Shown here piece by piece: positions 10,109 to 19,403 of a DNA stretch of 64,000 bases. Position 1 is the first letter of the stretch. Each line of letters starts with the position of its first letter. Position numbers and translations under genes: made by a program. Origin of the DNA: Paracoccus versutus (GTDB lineage: Bacteria; Pseudomonadota; Alphaproteobacteria; Rhodobacterales; Rhodobacteraceae); the NCBI RefSeq assembly GCF_000763885.1, contig NZ_JRKO01000030.1:1-64000 (forward strand). The letters run 5' to 3'. The notes beneath the pieces were generated by a model that did no database searches, was not told where the DNA came from, and saw only the letters and a list, made by a program, of their open reading frames with translations.

Positions 10109-11497
10109 TCAGGCCGCAATTCCGGGCGCGGCCATGACGATTCGATTGCGCCCCGCGGACTTGGCATTGAGCAGCGCGCGGTCGGCGCTGGCCAGCAGCG
10201 CCTCGGGGTCCAGCGGCAGCAGATGCGGGGCGCCCTGGCCGGTGGCCACGCCGACCGAGATGGTGACGCCCAGCTCGGCGTTCTGGCAACCCTGCGGCAG
10301 GGCGACCGGCGCGGCCATCACCGCGCGGCGCAGATCCTCGGCCACGCGGCGGGCGGCGCGGGCCGGGCAATCGGGCAGGACGGCCAGAAACTCCTCGCCG
10401 CCGAAACGGGCGAGCAGCGCGCCCTCGGGCAGGGTGGCGGCCAGGCGGGCGGCGATCTCGGCCAGCACGGCGTCGCCGGCCGGATGGCCGTGGACGTCGT
10501 TCACCTGCTTGAAACGGTCCAGGTCCAGCAGCATCACCGCCAGGTCACCCTGGCGCTCCTGCATCTCGGCCGCCAGTTCGCCTAGGCGAGGCAGGGCAAA
10601 GCGGCGGTTGTGCAGCCCGGTCAGCGGATCGGTCATCGCCCAGCGCATGTTGCGCTGGGTCTCGTGCCGGCGGCGGTCGGCCTCGTGCTTGCGGGCCAGC
10701 TGGGCCTGCAGGCGCATCGCCGTCTCGGGCGCCGCATCGGGGCGGGCCAGATACCAGGGCAGCACGTCGCCGGCGCCAAGATCCAGCGCCACCGGCATCA
10801 TCTCGGCCCGTTCGGGGCGCAGCGCCACCACCACCGCCGCCTCGCGCGAGCGTGGGCGCGAGCGCAGTTCCGACAGCAGCCGCAGCCCGTCGCCGGGTTG
10901 CTGGATGTCGGCGGCGATCAGGTAGAGATCGGCGACCCGGCTGGATGCCGCCTCGGCCAGCGCATGTTCGGGTTCGTGGACCGCGATGGCGAAATCCACC
11001 CGGTCGCGCAGGGCGTGTCGCCAGCCCAGCGCCGTGGCGGTCCGGTCGGCGACGAAGACCGCGCGCGGGCGGTTGTCCGCGGCAAAGCCCGCCGCCGCCT
11101 CGGCCATGCCGGGGGCGGGATGATCGAGCCCGCCGTATTCATGCCGCATCAGCCCGCGAATGCGCGCAAGCAGCGTCAACTCGTCGCTGCTTGCGTCGAT
11201 CAGCGCCGCCGCGCCTGCCCGCAGCGCCGCCACCCGATCCGTGCCGCTGGCCTGGACCAGGACCGGCAGGTCGGCGGCCCAGGGCTGGGCGCGCAGCGCG
11301 CTGCACAGCGCGGCCCCGTCCATGTCGGGCAGGCTGGCGCCGACCAGCACGATCTGCGGATGGATCAGCCGCGCGATGCGCAGGGCCTCGGCCCCCGAGG
11401 TGGCGGTCGTGACCTCGTAGCAGGCCGAGGACAACCGCACCTTCATGGTGATGCGATTCGTCGGCACGCCGTCAACGACAAGAATGCGCCCTGCCAT
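10109..11497 (-). CDS. pleD: PleD-like diguanylate cyclase with degenerate receiver domain
   Basis: A 462-residue protein with two receiver-like domains (about 1-120 and 145-270) and a C-terminal GGDEF domain (about 295-455) that makes cyclic di-GMP. The active site is intact (RFGGEEF) and DPLTGLHNRR is present. The first receiver looks non-functional: the usual acidic pair is DG (VDGVPTN), the phospho-acceptor aspartate position is glycine (VLVGASLP) and the conserved lysine is missing. No RxxD inhibitory site precedes GGEEF. It is divergent from a DUF3572 gene, a frequent neighbour of pleD in alphaproteobacteria. Confidence 0.88.
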   Translation of the reverse strand: MAGRILVVDGVPTNRITMKVRLSSACYEVTTATSGAEALRIARLIHPQIVLVGASLPDMDGAALCSALRAQPWAADLPVLVQASGTDRVAALRAGAAALIDASSDELTLLARIRGLMRHEYGGLDHPAPGMAEAAAGFAADNRPRAVFVADRTATALGWRHALRDRVDFAIAVHEPEHALAEAASSRVADLYLIAADIQQPGDGLRLLSELRSRPRSREAAVVVALRPERAEMMPVALDLGAGDVLPWYLARPDAAPETAMRLQAQLARKHEADRRRHETQRNMRWAMTDPLTGLHNRRFALPRLGELAAEMQERQGDLAVMLLDLDRFKQVNDVHGHPAGDAVLAEIAARLAATLPEGALLARFGGEEFLAVLPDCPARAARRVAEDLRRAVMAAPVALPQGCQNAELGVTISVGVATGQGAPHLLPLDPEALLASADRALLNAKSAGRNRIVMAAPGIAA

Positions 11498-11546
11498 GGT
11501 TACGCCTGCTTTACACCCCGAGCCCAGAGCCGCATCTTGCGCGGCA

Positions 11547-11554
11547 ATGGTTAA
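11547..11554 (-). promoter_or_regulatory. Possible CtrA-type half-site (TTAACCAT)
   Basis: The 8-mer TTAACCAT on the minus strand lies 50 bp upstream of the pleD ATG and also upstream of the divergent DUF3572 gene. It matches the single-box variant of the CtrA/SciP motif. It is short and could be chance; it is listed because two full CtrA boxes occur elsewhere in the window. Confidence 0.25.
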
Positions 11555-11611
11555 CAAATCCTTTCCGGCCGCGAAGAAATTCGCGCCGGGCTTCACGAAA
11601 GCGAGAGCGGA

Positions 11612-11881
11612 ATGACACGAAACGAGGCGCGCGACATTGCCGATGCGGGCTTTGCCCATATCGCCGGGGATGCGGAACTGGTGGGGGCGCTGCTGGCGCA
11701 ATCGGGCAGCGACGTGACGGGGTTGCGCGCGATGGCGGCGCGGCCGGAGTTTTCCGTCTTCGTGCTGGATTTCCTGCTGGAACACGACCAGCGCGTGCTG
11801 GATTTCGCGCAGGCGGCGCAGATCGCGCCGCAGCGGGTGCAGCTGGCGCGCGCCGTGCTGGGCGGGGGCGACCCCTGGTAG
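11612..11881 (+). CDS. DUF3572 family protein
   Basis: A small, 89-residue, mostly helical soluble protein (MTRNEARDIADAGFAHIA...). It matches the alphaproteobacterial DUF3572 family in size and in the LDFLLEHDQRVLDFAQ helix. It is divergent from pleD, a conserved arrangement. No catalytic motif is visible and the function is unknown. Confidence 0.75.
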   Translation: MTRNEARDIADAGFAHIAGDAELVGALLAQSGSDVTGLRAMAARPEFSVFVLDFLLEHDQRVLDFAQAAQIAPQRVQLARAVLGGGDPW

Positions 11882-11896
11882 GGGCCGCCCGAGGGC

Positions 11897-13258
11897 TCAG
11901 GCGACCTCGGCGAAGACCTTGTCGAGCGCCTTTTCCAGCTTCTCGAACATCTCGTCCATCTGCGGCTCGGTCAGGATGAAGGGCGGGCACAGCACGATGG
12001 ACTGGCCCAGCGGCCGGCAGATCAGACCCAGGTCGGTGCAGGTGTTGGCGATGCGCTCGCTGACCGAGAGATTGGCGTCGAAGGGGGTCTTGGTCGGCTT
12101 GTCCCTGACCGCCTCCAGCGCCCACATGAAGCCGATGCCGCGGTATTCGCCGATGTTCGGGCGGTCGGCGATGCGCTTCAGCCCGGCCTCGAAGCGGGGG
12201 GCGAGGCGGCGCACGTTCTCGGCCAGCCCCTCGTTCATCACCACGTCGATGGCCTTCAGCGCGATGGCGCAGCCGACCGGGTGGCCCGAGGCGGTGAAGC
12301 CGTGCGGAAATTCCTCGATCGCCTCGACGGCGGCTTCCAGGCGCTTGCCGAGGTCGGGGCCGAGGATGACCGCGCCCATCGGGAAGAAGCCCGCCGTCAG
12401 GTTCTTGGACGAGATGATCGCATCGGGCATGAAGTCATAGGTCAGGCAGCCCCAGGTATTGCCGGTGCGCCCGAAGCCGCAGATCACCTCGTCCGAGATC
12501 ATCGGGATGTCGTGCTTTTTCAGGATCGGCAGGATGGCCTGGAAATAGCCGCTTGCCGGCGGGATCACGCCGCCCGCGCCCATCACCGGCTCGGCGAAGA
12601 AGCCGGCGATGGTGTCGGCGCCCTCGCGCTCGATGGTGTCCTCGAGTTCGCGGGCCAGGCGGGCGACGAACTGTTCCTCGGTCTCGCCCTCCTCGCCATA
12701 GCGCCAGTAATGCGGGCAGGTCAGGTGGATGAAGCCGGGCAGCGGCAGGCCGAAGACCGAGTTGTAGGGCTTGCCGGTCATCGAGGCGGAAACCGCGGTC
12801 ACGCCGTGATAGGCGTTCCAGCGTGTCAGGATCTTGCGCTTTTGCGGCTTGCCCTCGGCGGCATGCAGGAACCACAGCATCTTGACCATGGTGTCGTTCG
12901 CCTCGGAGCCGGAGTTGGTATAGAAGACCCGGCCGCTGTCGAAGGGCGAGACCTCGACCAGCTTTTCCGACAGCATCACCGTCTGGTCGGACATGCGGCC
13001 GAAAAAGGCGTGATAGCCGGGAAAGCGGTCGTATTGCGCCTTGGCGGCCTCGATCAGGCCCTTGTGGTCGAAGCCGGCGACCATGTTCCACAAGCCGGAA
13101 TTGGCGTCGAGGTAGCGGCGGCCATGCACGTCGACGATATAGGGCCCCTCGCCATGGGTCACGACGACCGTGCCCCGCTGATGGACCGAGGGCATGTCGG
13201 TGAAGCCGTAGAGCGAATAGGTCTCGGCCCTGGCTTCCCAGCTTTGCGGTTGGTTCAT
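11897..13258 (-). CDS. Class III aminotransferase (omega-transaminase)
   Basis: A 453-residue PLP enzyme that transfers amino groups between amines or omega-amino acids and a keto acid such as pyruvate. It has the glycine-serine phosphate-binding segment (YTNSGSEAND), the ISDEVICGFGRTG motif with the PLP-contacting aspartate, and the Schiff-base lysine in ISSKNLTAGFFP. From memory the sequence is nearly identical, with scattered substitutions, to the crystallised S-selective omega-transaminase of P. denitrificans. The start MNQPQSWEAR gives the same length; an upstream in-frame ATG is ignored. The physiological substrate is not known from context. Confidence 0.92.
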   Translation of the reverse strand: MNQPQSWEARAETYSLYGFTDMPSVHQRGTVVVTHGEGPYIVDVHGRRYLDANSGLWNMVAGFDHKGLIEAAKAQYDRFPGYHAFFGRMSDQTVMLSEKLVEVSPFDSGRVFYTNSGSEANDTMVKMLWFLHAAEGKPQKRKILTRWNAYHGVTAVSASMTGKPYNSVFGLPLPGFIHLTCPHYWRYGEEGETEEQFVARLARELEDTIEREGADTIAGFFAEPVMGAGGVIPPASGYFQAILPILKKHDIPMISDEVICGFGRTGNTWGCLTYDFMPDAIISSKNLTAGFFPMGAVILGPDLGKRLEAAVEAIEEFPHGFTASGHPVGCAIALKAIDVVMNEGLAENVRRLAPRFEAGLKRIADRPNIGEYRGIGFMWALEAVRDKPTKTPFDANLSVSERIANTCTDLGLICRPLGQSIVLCPPFILTEPQMDEMFEKLEKALDKVFAEVA

Positions 13259-13493
13259 GACGTCAGCCTCCATCTGCTTTGGCGGAAGGCTAGCCGGGCG
13301 CCGGGGGCGGTTCAATGGGGGCCGCGGCCAAGTGACGGATGGCGGGCGGCGGGACGGGCGAATTGCCGGGGCGGGCGGTGGAAATGCCGGCGCGGGGCGC
13401 GGCGGTTTGCGCTGGTTGGCGGCGTCGCATGGGTATTTGTGGAACGAAGAAATGCCTTGGCGTCGGTGCCTTGGTAGCTGCGGCGGGCGCGGG

Positions 13494-14849
13494 TCATCCC
13501 CCTTGCCTTGGGGAAAGGCGCAGGCGGATGCCGTCCTTGCCGCGCAGCGTCAGCCGCATCACCGGCACCGGGCGTTCGCGGGCCGGTTCCAGGCGATAGG
13601 CGCGCAGCAGCGCCGCGAGGATCAGCGGCCCCTCGATCATGGCGAAGCCGGCGCCGGGGCAGGCGCGGGGGCCGGCCGAGAAGGGGATGAAGGCCTCGCG
13701 CTGGCAGGTCTTGCCGTTTTCGGTTTCCCAGCGCGCGGGGTCGAAGCGGTCGGGGTCGTCCCAGAGCCGCTGGTGCCGGTGCAGGTGCCAGGGCGACAGC
13801 ACCAGTTGCGCCCCTTTCGGTGCCTTGCGGTCGCGCAGGGCCTCGGGCCGGCGGCATTGCCGCACGGTCATCGCCACGGGCGGGTAGAGCCGCAGCGCCT
13901 CGCGGAAGACGGCGCGGGCCAGCGGCAGGTGGCGCATGGCGGCGAAATCGGGGGCGAGGTTCTGCCGCGCCTCTTCGGCCAGCCGGTCCTGCCAGTCGGG
14001 GCTTTCGGCGAGCAGGTAGAGCGCCCAGGCCAGGGCAGAGGCGCCGGTCTCGTGCCCTGCCAGGAAGAAGGTCGCGACCTCGTCGATCATCTCGGCCTCG
14101 GTGAAGGTGCGGCCGGTCTGCGGGTCGGGGGTGGTCATGATCTTGGTCGCAAGGTCCGGCGGCGCGGTGCCCGCGGCGATCTCGGTGGCGCGGGCCGCGA
14201 CCAGCTGGCGGATCAGGGTGCGGATGCGGCTTGCGGTCCGGCGCACCCGGCGGCCGTGCAGCCGCGCCCAGCGGGGCAACGCCATCAGCCCGCCGAGGTT
14301 CACCATCGGCTGCGCCTCCTGATGCTCGCGGAAGGCCTGGAAGACCTGGGCGGCGGTCGCATCCTCGATCGGGATCGAGAACAGCGTGCGGAAGATCACG
14401 TCGGCGGCGATATGGCTGGTCTGCGGCTCGATGTCGATCTCGGCGCCGTCGGCCAGTGGCTGCAGGCGCGAGACGCCGGCCTGGGCCGCGTCCCACATCG
14501 CCGGGAAAGCCTCGCGCAGGCGGCCGCCCTCGAAGGCGGGGTCGATGATGCGGCGTTGGTGGAGCCAGGTCTCGCCATTCGAGATGAAGCTGGAATTGCC
14601 CAGCAGCGGCTGCAAGCCCGCGGCCATGCGCGGCGATTTCGGGAAATCCATCGGCCGCTTCTTCAGGATCAGATCGACCAGCGCCGGGTCGTTGCAGGTG
14701 AAGCTGTGGACGAAGGGGCCGCGGAACTCGGCCATCCAGGCGCGATAGAGCCGGTCGGATTGCGCCGACAGGATGTCGCGGCGGAAATCGCGGATGAAAC
14801 GCCAGACCGAGGCTTTTCCCGGTCGGGCCGGCGGTTTGGGCGGGATCAT
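13494..14849 (-). CDS. Cytochrome P450
   Basis: A 451-residue soluble bacterial P450. All signatures are present: the I-helix oxygen-activation motif AGHET (about residue 259), the K-helix EALR, and the haem-binding FSAGPRACPG with the cysteine ligand near residue 400. No signal or membrane anchor is seen. It overlaps the preceding hydrolase gene by 4 bp (ATGA), so the two are translationally coupled. No ferredoxin or reductase gene lies beside it. The substrate is unknown; pairing with an alpha/beta hydrolase-like membrane protein suggests a lipid or ester substrate. Confidence 0.93.
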   Translation of the reverse strand: MIPPKPPARPGKASVWRFIRDFRRDILSAQSDRLYRAWMAEFRGPFVHSFTCNDPALVDLILKKRPMDFPKSPRMAAGLQPLLGNSSFISNGETWLHQRRIIDPAFEGGRLREAFPAMWDAAQAGVSRLQPLADGAEIDIEPQTSHIAADVIFRTLFSIPIEDATAAQVFQAFREHQEAQPMVNLGGLMALPRWARLHGRRVRRTASRIRTLIRQLVAARATEIAAGTAPPDLATKIMTTPDPQTGRTFTEAEMIDEVATFFLAGHETGASALAWALYLLAESPDWQDRLAEEARQNLAPDFAAMRHLPLARAVFREALRLYPPVAMTVRQCRRPEALRDRKAPKGAQLVLSPWHLHRHQRLWDDPDRFDPARWETENGKTCQREAFIPFSAGPRACPGAGFAMIEGPLILAALLRAYRLEPARERPVPVMRLTLRGKDGIRLRLSPRQGG

Positions 14850-16045
14850 GGCGCGCACCAGCGGTTGACGGCGCGCGCGATACGGCCCGGCGAATGGCTG
14901 CGCCCGGCGAAGCGCTGTCCCAGCGTCAGCGGCCCGGCGGTGATGGCGAAGTAATCGTAGTCGCCGGGCCGGTCGAAGGCGCAGAGATATTGGAAATGCA
15001 GCCGGAACCAGCGCCCGCGCAGCGCGCGCCGCTTTTGCGGGGAAAGCGTCTGGGTGAAGGCCGCCGACAGCACCAGCGGGTGGCGGCGGCCGGGCGGCTC
15101 GACGCCCGAGACCGCGACCGGATCGCACAGGCCGAAGCAGCAGGCGTCGCCCGGCGCGGTCACGTCGATCCAGTCGAGTTCCCCGCGCGCCGAGAGAAAG
15201 CGCAGGTCGGCGCGCAGCCGGTCCGCGCGCGGCAGGAAGGACGCCATGGGCACGACATGGCCCAGCGACAGGTAGGAAAGCCGCGGCCCCTGCGCGGGAA
15301 CCCGGCCCGAGCGGATCAGCTCGGCCAGAACCGAGACGCCCAGATAGGCGCCGGAACTGTGGCCGACGACCAGCACCTCGTCCCAGTCGCCCGCCAGCAC
15401 CTCGGCGATGCGGTCGGCGAAACGCGCCAGCCGCGCCTTGAGCGCCGGGGGATAGGCGCCGCGGTCCTGGGCGGTGAAGGCATAGTCGTGCATCAGATAC
15501 CAGGCGAAGATCTTGCCGTCGATGCGCCGCCACAGGTGCAGCCCGGCCCAGGTCAGCGCCAGCGCGACGGGTCCGCCCAGCCACCAGCCGAACCCGGTCA
15601 GCCGTCCCAGCGCCCAGCCGAGCAGCGCCCCGGCCAGCGCCGAGGCCAGCAGTTGCGCCAGCAGCACCGCCACCGGGTAGAGCGCCGCGATGACGGGACC
15701 GCGGCGCAGCCGCATCAGCCGGAACAGCGCGCCCGAGCCGACATAGGCCCAGGCGGTGCGGAAAAGCTGGCCATAGGTCGCAAGAATGCCCTGGCCCATC
15801 GAGCCCTGCACGATGTCGGCCCAGACCAGCACCTCGAACTCGGCCTCGGCGGCGATGCCGGCGAAATCGCCGGTCACGCCCCAGCCGAAGCCCGTGCGGT
15901 CGCGGCGCGGGCCGAAGACCAGGCCGTAGCCCGAGATGCGCGCCTGTTCCGCCCCCTCGCGCCGGTAAAGCTCGCGATAGCGGCGGGGCGGGATCGGATC
16001 ATAGCCCGGAATGTAGAGGACGCGGCGACGAAAGGGGCGGGTCAT
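14846..16045 (-). CDS. Alpha/beta-hydrolase-like membrane protein of unknown function
   Basis: A 399-residue protein. It starts with a hydrolase-like strand (RRVLYIPGYDPIPP). Two hydrophobic segments lie in the middle (about 120-140 and 145-170), and a nucleophile elbow GHSSG (about residue 230) is followed by further alpha/beta-fold-like sequence. It resembles a serine esterase or lipase fold interrupted by a membrane hairpin. It is co-directional with the M48 protease gene upstream (53 bp) and overlaps the P450 gene downstream. The family is not confidently recognised. Confidence 0.65.
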   Translation of the reverse strand: MTRPFRRRVLYIPGYDPIPPRRYRELYRREGAEQARISGYGLVFGPRRDRTGFGWGVTGDFAGIAAEAEFEVLVWADIVQGSMGQGILATYGQLFRTAWAYVGSGALFRLMRLRRGPVIAALYPVAVLLAQLLASALAGALLGWALGRLTGFGWWLGGPVALALTWAGLHLWRRIDGKIFAWYLMHDYAFTAQDRGAYPPALKARLARFADRIAEVLAGDWDEVLVVGHSSGAYLGVSVLAELIRSGRVPAQGPRLSYLSLGHVVPMASFLPRADRLRADLRFLSARGELDWIDVTAPGDACCFGLCDPVAVSGVEPPGRRHPLVLSAAFTQTLSPQKRRALRGRWFRLHFQYLCAFDRPGDYDYFAITAGPLTLGQRFAGRSHSPGRIARAVNRWCAP

Positions 16046-16098
16046 GGGAAATCAACTGCTTGCCCGCGCAGCATACGCGATCCGCGCGCGCAGACAAG

Positions 16099-16785
16099 TT
16101 AGGCTAATTCCCAGCGCGCCTCGAGCTTTTCGATGGCGGCGATGCGCGCCGCGGCGGGCGGATGCGACATCAGCCAGGCCGGCGCCCCGGCGCGTCCCGC
16201 GCCCGCCAGCCGGTCGAGCTTGCGAAACAGGCTTTTCTGCGGCTCGGTGCCCAGCCCGGCCTTGACCATCAGCGCGCTGGCGAAGGCGTCGGCCTCGAAC
16301 TCGTCCTGGCGCGACAGGCGCGCGGCGATGGCGCTGGCGGCGAGATTGGCAATCCAGACGCCGATGCCGGGCAGGAAACGGCCCAGGACGCCCGCCAGCA
16401 CCATGCGCACCACGTTCTGGCCGGCGAAATCCACCATGCGGCGCCGGGTATGGCCATGGGCGACATGGCCCAGCTCATGCGCGATGACCGATGCCAGCTC
16501 GGCCTCGGTCACTTCGCCGCGGTCCAGCCGGTCGAGGAAACCGCGGGTCAGGAAGATGCGGCCATCCGGCGCGGCCAGCCCGTTCACATGGCCGACCTCG
16601 TAGACATGCGCCTGCACCCGCGGCAGGTCCATGGCCCGGCCCAGCCGTTCCAGCATCGGCACCAGCCGGGGGTGCTGCAGCGGCGTGGACTTCTGGTTCA
16701 GCTCGGCCTTGAGCCGCCATGCGGAAAAGAACCACATCGCGGCGGCATAGAGCAGGATCAGCAGGATCGGCGTGAATTTCAGCAT
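16099..16785 (-). CDS. M48-family zinc metalloprotease
   Basis: A 228-residue HtpX/Ste24-type peptidase. It has an N-terminal membrane anchor (about 5-22), the zinc-binding HELGH motif (His103, Glu104, His107) and a downstream DEFEAD with the third ligand. A second hydrophobic region lies near 125-150. A role in membrane protein quality control is inferred from the family. The gene is 27 bp after the CoxE-like gene and is probably in the same transcript. Confidence 0.88.
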   Translation of the reverse strand: MLKFTPILLILLYAAAMWFFSAWRLKAELNQKSTPLQHPRLVPMLERLGRAMDLPRVQAHVYEVGHVNGLAAPDGRIFLTRGFLDRLDRGEVTEAELASVIAHELGHVAHGHTRRRMVDFAGQNVVRMVLAGVLGRFLPGIGVWIANLAASAIAARLSRQDEFEADAFASALMVKAGLGTEPQKSLFRKLDRLAGAGRAGAPAWLMSHPPAAARIAAIEKLEARWELA

Positions 16786-16812
16786 AAGCGCAATATGGGC
16801 ATGGCGCGGCGC

Positions 16813-17994
16813 TCAGCCAAGGATGCGCATGGCCTGGGTCAGCCCCTCCAGCGTCAGGGGCTGCATGCGATCCTCGAATATCTCGCGAATCATGTCGATC
16901 GAGCGGGTATGCGGCCAATGCGCGCGGGGCACCGGGTTCAGCCAGACATGGTCGGGCCAGGTCTCGCGCAGGCGCCGCAGCCATGTCTCGCCCGATTCGG
17001 GGTTCCAGTGTTCGTTGGCGCCGCCGGGGATGGCGATCTCATAGGGCGACATCGCGGCGTCGCCGACGAAGATCGCCTTGTAGTCGCGGCCGAAGCGGTT
17101 GATGACCTCCCACGTCGGCGTGGTTTCGGTCCAGCGGCGGCGGTTGTCCTTCCACAGCGCCTCGTAGACGCAATTGTGGAAATAGAAATGCTCCAGGTGC
17201 TTGAACTCGGCGCGGGCGGCCGAGAACAGCTCGTCCACCAGCCGGGAATGGTCGTCCATGCTGCCGCCGGCATCCAGGAACAGCAGCACCTTGACGGCAT
17301 TGTGGCGCTCGGGCCGGGTCTGGACGTCGATATAGCCATGCTCGGCGCTGGCGCGGATGGTGCCGGGCAGGTCCAGCTCCTCGAGCGCGCCGTGGCGGGC
17401 CCATTGCCGCAACCGCTTCAGCGCCACCTTGATGTTGCGGGTGCCGAGTTCCACCGAATCGTCGAAATCGCGGAACTCGCGCTTGTCCCAGACCTTGACG
17501 GCGCGGCGGTGGCGGCTTTCGTGCTGGCCGATCCGCACGCCCTCGGGGTTGTAGCCATAGGCGCCGAAGGGCGAGGTGCCGGCGGTGCCGATCCATTTGT
17601 TGCCGCCCTGGTGGCGGCCCTGCTGCTCGGCCAGCCGCTCGCGCAGGCGCTTCATCAGCTCCTCGAAGGAACCGGCGCCCTCGACGGCGGCGCGTTCCTC
17701 GGGGGTCAGCAGCTTCTCGGCCAGCTTTTCCAGCCATTCGCGCGGGATCGAGACCTCGTTCACCAGCGCCTCGACCGGGATCTCGTCGAGGCCCGCGAAG
17801 GCTTCGGCAAAGGCGCGGTCGAATCGGTCGATATGCGCCTCGTTCTTGACCAGCGTGGCGCGGGCGAGGTGATAAAAGCCCTCGGGCGACCAGTCCGACA
17901 GCCCGGCCTGCAGCCCCGCCAGCAGGTCCAGGTATTCCCGCAGGCTGGCCGGCACCCCATGGCGGCGCAGACTGTCGAGGAAGGGCCGGAACAT
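16813..17994 (-). CDS. VWA domain-containing CoxE-like protein
   Basis: A 393-residue soluble protein. The C-terminal half is a von Willebrand A-like domain with a modified metal-site motif, LFLDAGGSMDDH. The N-terminal half is helical and charged. It resembles CoxE-type VWA proteins that usually work with a MoxR AAA+ ATPase, but no moxR gene is adjacent here. The start at 17994 overlaps the stop of the small upstream gene (TGATG). Its role is unknown; it could be a chaperone or metal-insertion helper. Confidence 0.8.
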   Translation of the reverse strand: MFRPFLDSLRRHGVPASLREYLDLLAGLQAGLSDWSPEGFYHLARATLVKNEAHIDRFDRAFAEAFAGLDEIPVEALVNEVSIPREWLEKLAEKLLTPEERAAVEGAGSFEELMKRLRERLAEQQGRHQGGNKWIGTAGTSPFGAYGYNPEGVRIGQHESRHRRAVKVWDKREFRDFDDSVELGTRNIKVALKRLRQWARHGALEELDLPGTIRASAEHGYIDVQTRPERHNAVKVLLFLDAGGSMDDHSRLVDELFSAARAEFKHLEHFYFHNCVYEALWKDNRRRWTETTPTWEVINRFGRDYKAIFVGDAAMSPYEIAIPGGANEHWNPESGETWLRRLRETWPDHVWLNPVPRAHWPHTRSIDMIREIFEDRMQPLTLEGLTQAMRILG

Positions 17995-18200
17995 CAGCCC
18001 ATCCGGCTGAGCAATATGGTCAGGAACAGCCCCAGCACGGTCAGCGCCAGGGCATGGGCGGCGGCATATTGCAGCTTGTCGGCGCGGCTGCCGCCGGCTT
18101 TCGCGGCGCGCATCCAGCCGAACGCTGCGCCAATCAGGAAGGCGGCGATCACGATCATGGGCAGGGCATAGCCCGCCCCCGCGCCCCTGTCGAGAGGCAC
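17994..18200 (-). CDS. Small two-TM membrane protein
   Basis: A 68-residue hypothetical protein with two hydrophobic helices (about 14-31 and 47-64) around a basic loop (RAAKAGGSRADKLQYAAAH). Its stop overlaps the next start by one base (TGATG), so it is coupled to the CoxE-like gene. The start could instead be the ATG at 18158, giving 54 residues. The overlap and hydrophobic pattern support a real gene; the function is unknown. Confidence 0.6.
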   Translation of the reverse strand: MPLDRGAGAGYALPMIVIAAFLIGAAFGWMRAAKAGGSRADKLQYAAAHALALTVLGLFLTILLSRMG

Positions 18201-18276
18201 GCCCCACGCACGCCCCCTTGAAGGCGTGGCGGCCGCAGGTTACTTTCGGTCCAACTTGTTATCGGAGGGCGTGACC

Positions 18277-19401
18277 ATGGCGCCCAGGCGTCCTGCGGGT
18301 GCGGACGCGTTCCCGAGAAAAACGGTCGAGCCTTTCGTCACCCGCCCGGCCGAGGACGGGCCGCTCTATGCGGCCTTGGATCTTGGCACCAACAGCTGCC
18401 GGATGCTGATTGCCCGTCCCGCGGGCAGCCAGTTCCAGGTGGTGGACAGTTTCTCGAAGCCGGTCCAGCTTGGGCACGGCCTCGAGGCATCAGGCAGGCT
18501 GTCGCGTCCCTCGATGGCGCGGACGGTGCATGCCTTGCAGGTGTGCCGGCGCAAGCTCGAGGCGCACAAGGTCGTGCGCATGCGCCTTGTCGCCACCGAG
18601 GCCTGCCGGCGGGCCAGGAACAGCCGCGACTTCCTGCGCATGATCCGGCGCGAGACCGGCCTGCCGGTCGAGATCATCGACGCCGAGGAAGAGGCGCGGC
18701 TGGCCGTGATCTCTTGCGCGCCGCTGGTCAGCCAGCGCACCGAGCAATTGCTGGTGGTGGATATCGGCGGCGGCTCGACCGAGCTGGTCTGGATCGACCT
18801 CGAGGATGTCGAGCCCAAGGAACGCTCGCGCGCGATCATGCGGCTGGGCAATGGTTTCACTGACCCGCAGCCGGGCGGCGCGCGGGTGGTGGACTGGATC
18901 AGCGTGCCGCTGGGCGTGGCCACGCTGCGCGACCAGTTCGAGGATGTCGAGGACGACCAGGGCCGCTTTGCCCTGATGTCCTGGCATTTCGAGGAGATGC
19001 TGGCGGATTTCGCCCCCTATGCGCTGGCCCAGACCATGCGGGAGGGGTTCCAGATCATCGGCACCTCGGGCACCGTGACCACGGTTGCGGCCAGCCATCT
19101 GGGCCTGCGCCGCTATGACCGGACCAAGGTGGACGGGCTGACCATGACCACGGCCCAGATCGACCGGGTGATCCGCGACTACCTGGCGCTTGGCCCCGAG
19201 GGGCGGCGCGCCGATCCGCGCATCGGGCGGGAACGCCATGCGCTGATCATGTCGGGCGCGGCGATCCTGCAGACGCTGATGCGGGTCTGGCCGACGACGC
19301 GGCTTTCGGTCGCCGACCGCGGCCTGCGCGAGGGGCTGCTTTATGTGCAGATGGTCAAGGACGGGGTGCTGGCCCCGGATGGAATGAACGGGGTGGCTTG
19401 A
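18277..19401 (+). CDS. Ppx/GppA family phosphatase
   Basis: A 374-residue member of the actin/HSP70-like exopolyphosphatase and guanosine pentaphosphatase family. It shows the [13 protein letters not shown] phosphate-binding loop, EEEARLA, and the second loop [13 protein letters not shown]. At under 400 residues it has only the catalytic core. The start MAPRRPAG follows GGAGGG. The stop lies 2 bp before rlmE, so the two are co-transcribed. Polyphosphate versus pppGpp preference cannot be decided from sequence. Confidence 0.9.
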   Translation: MAPRRPAGADAFPRKTVEPFVTRPAEDGPLYAALDLGTNSCRMLIARPAGSQFQVVDSFSKPVQLGHGLEASGRLSRPSMARTVHALQVCRRKLEAHKVVRMRLVATEACRRARNSRDFLRMIRRETGLPVEIIDAEEEARLAVISCAPLVSQRTEQLLVVDIGGGSTELVWIDLEDVEPKERSRAIMRLGNGFTDPQPGGARVVDWISVPLGVATLRDQFEDVEDDQGRFALMSWHFEEMLADFAPYALAQTMREGFQIIGTSGTVTTVAASHLGLRRYDRTKVDGLTMTTAQIDRVIRDYLALGPEGRRADPRIGRERHALIMSGAAILQTLMRVWPTTRLSVADRGLREGLLYVQMVKDGVLAPDGMNGVA

Positions 19402-19403
19402 AG

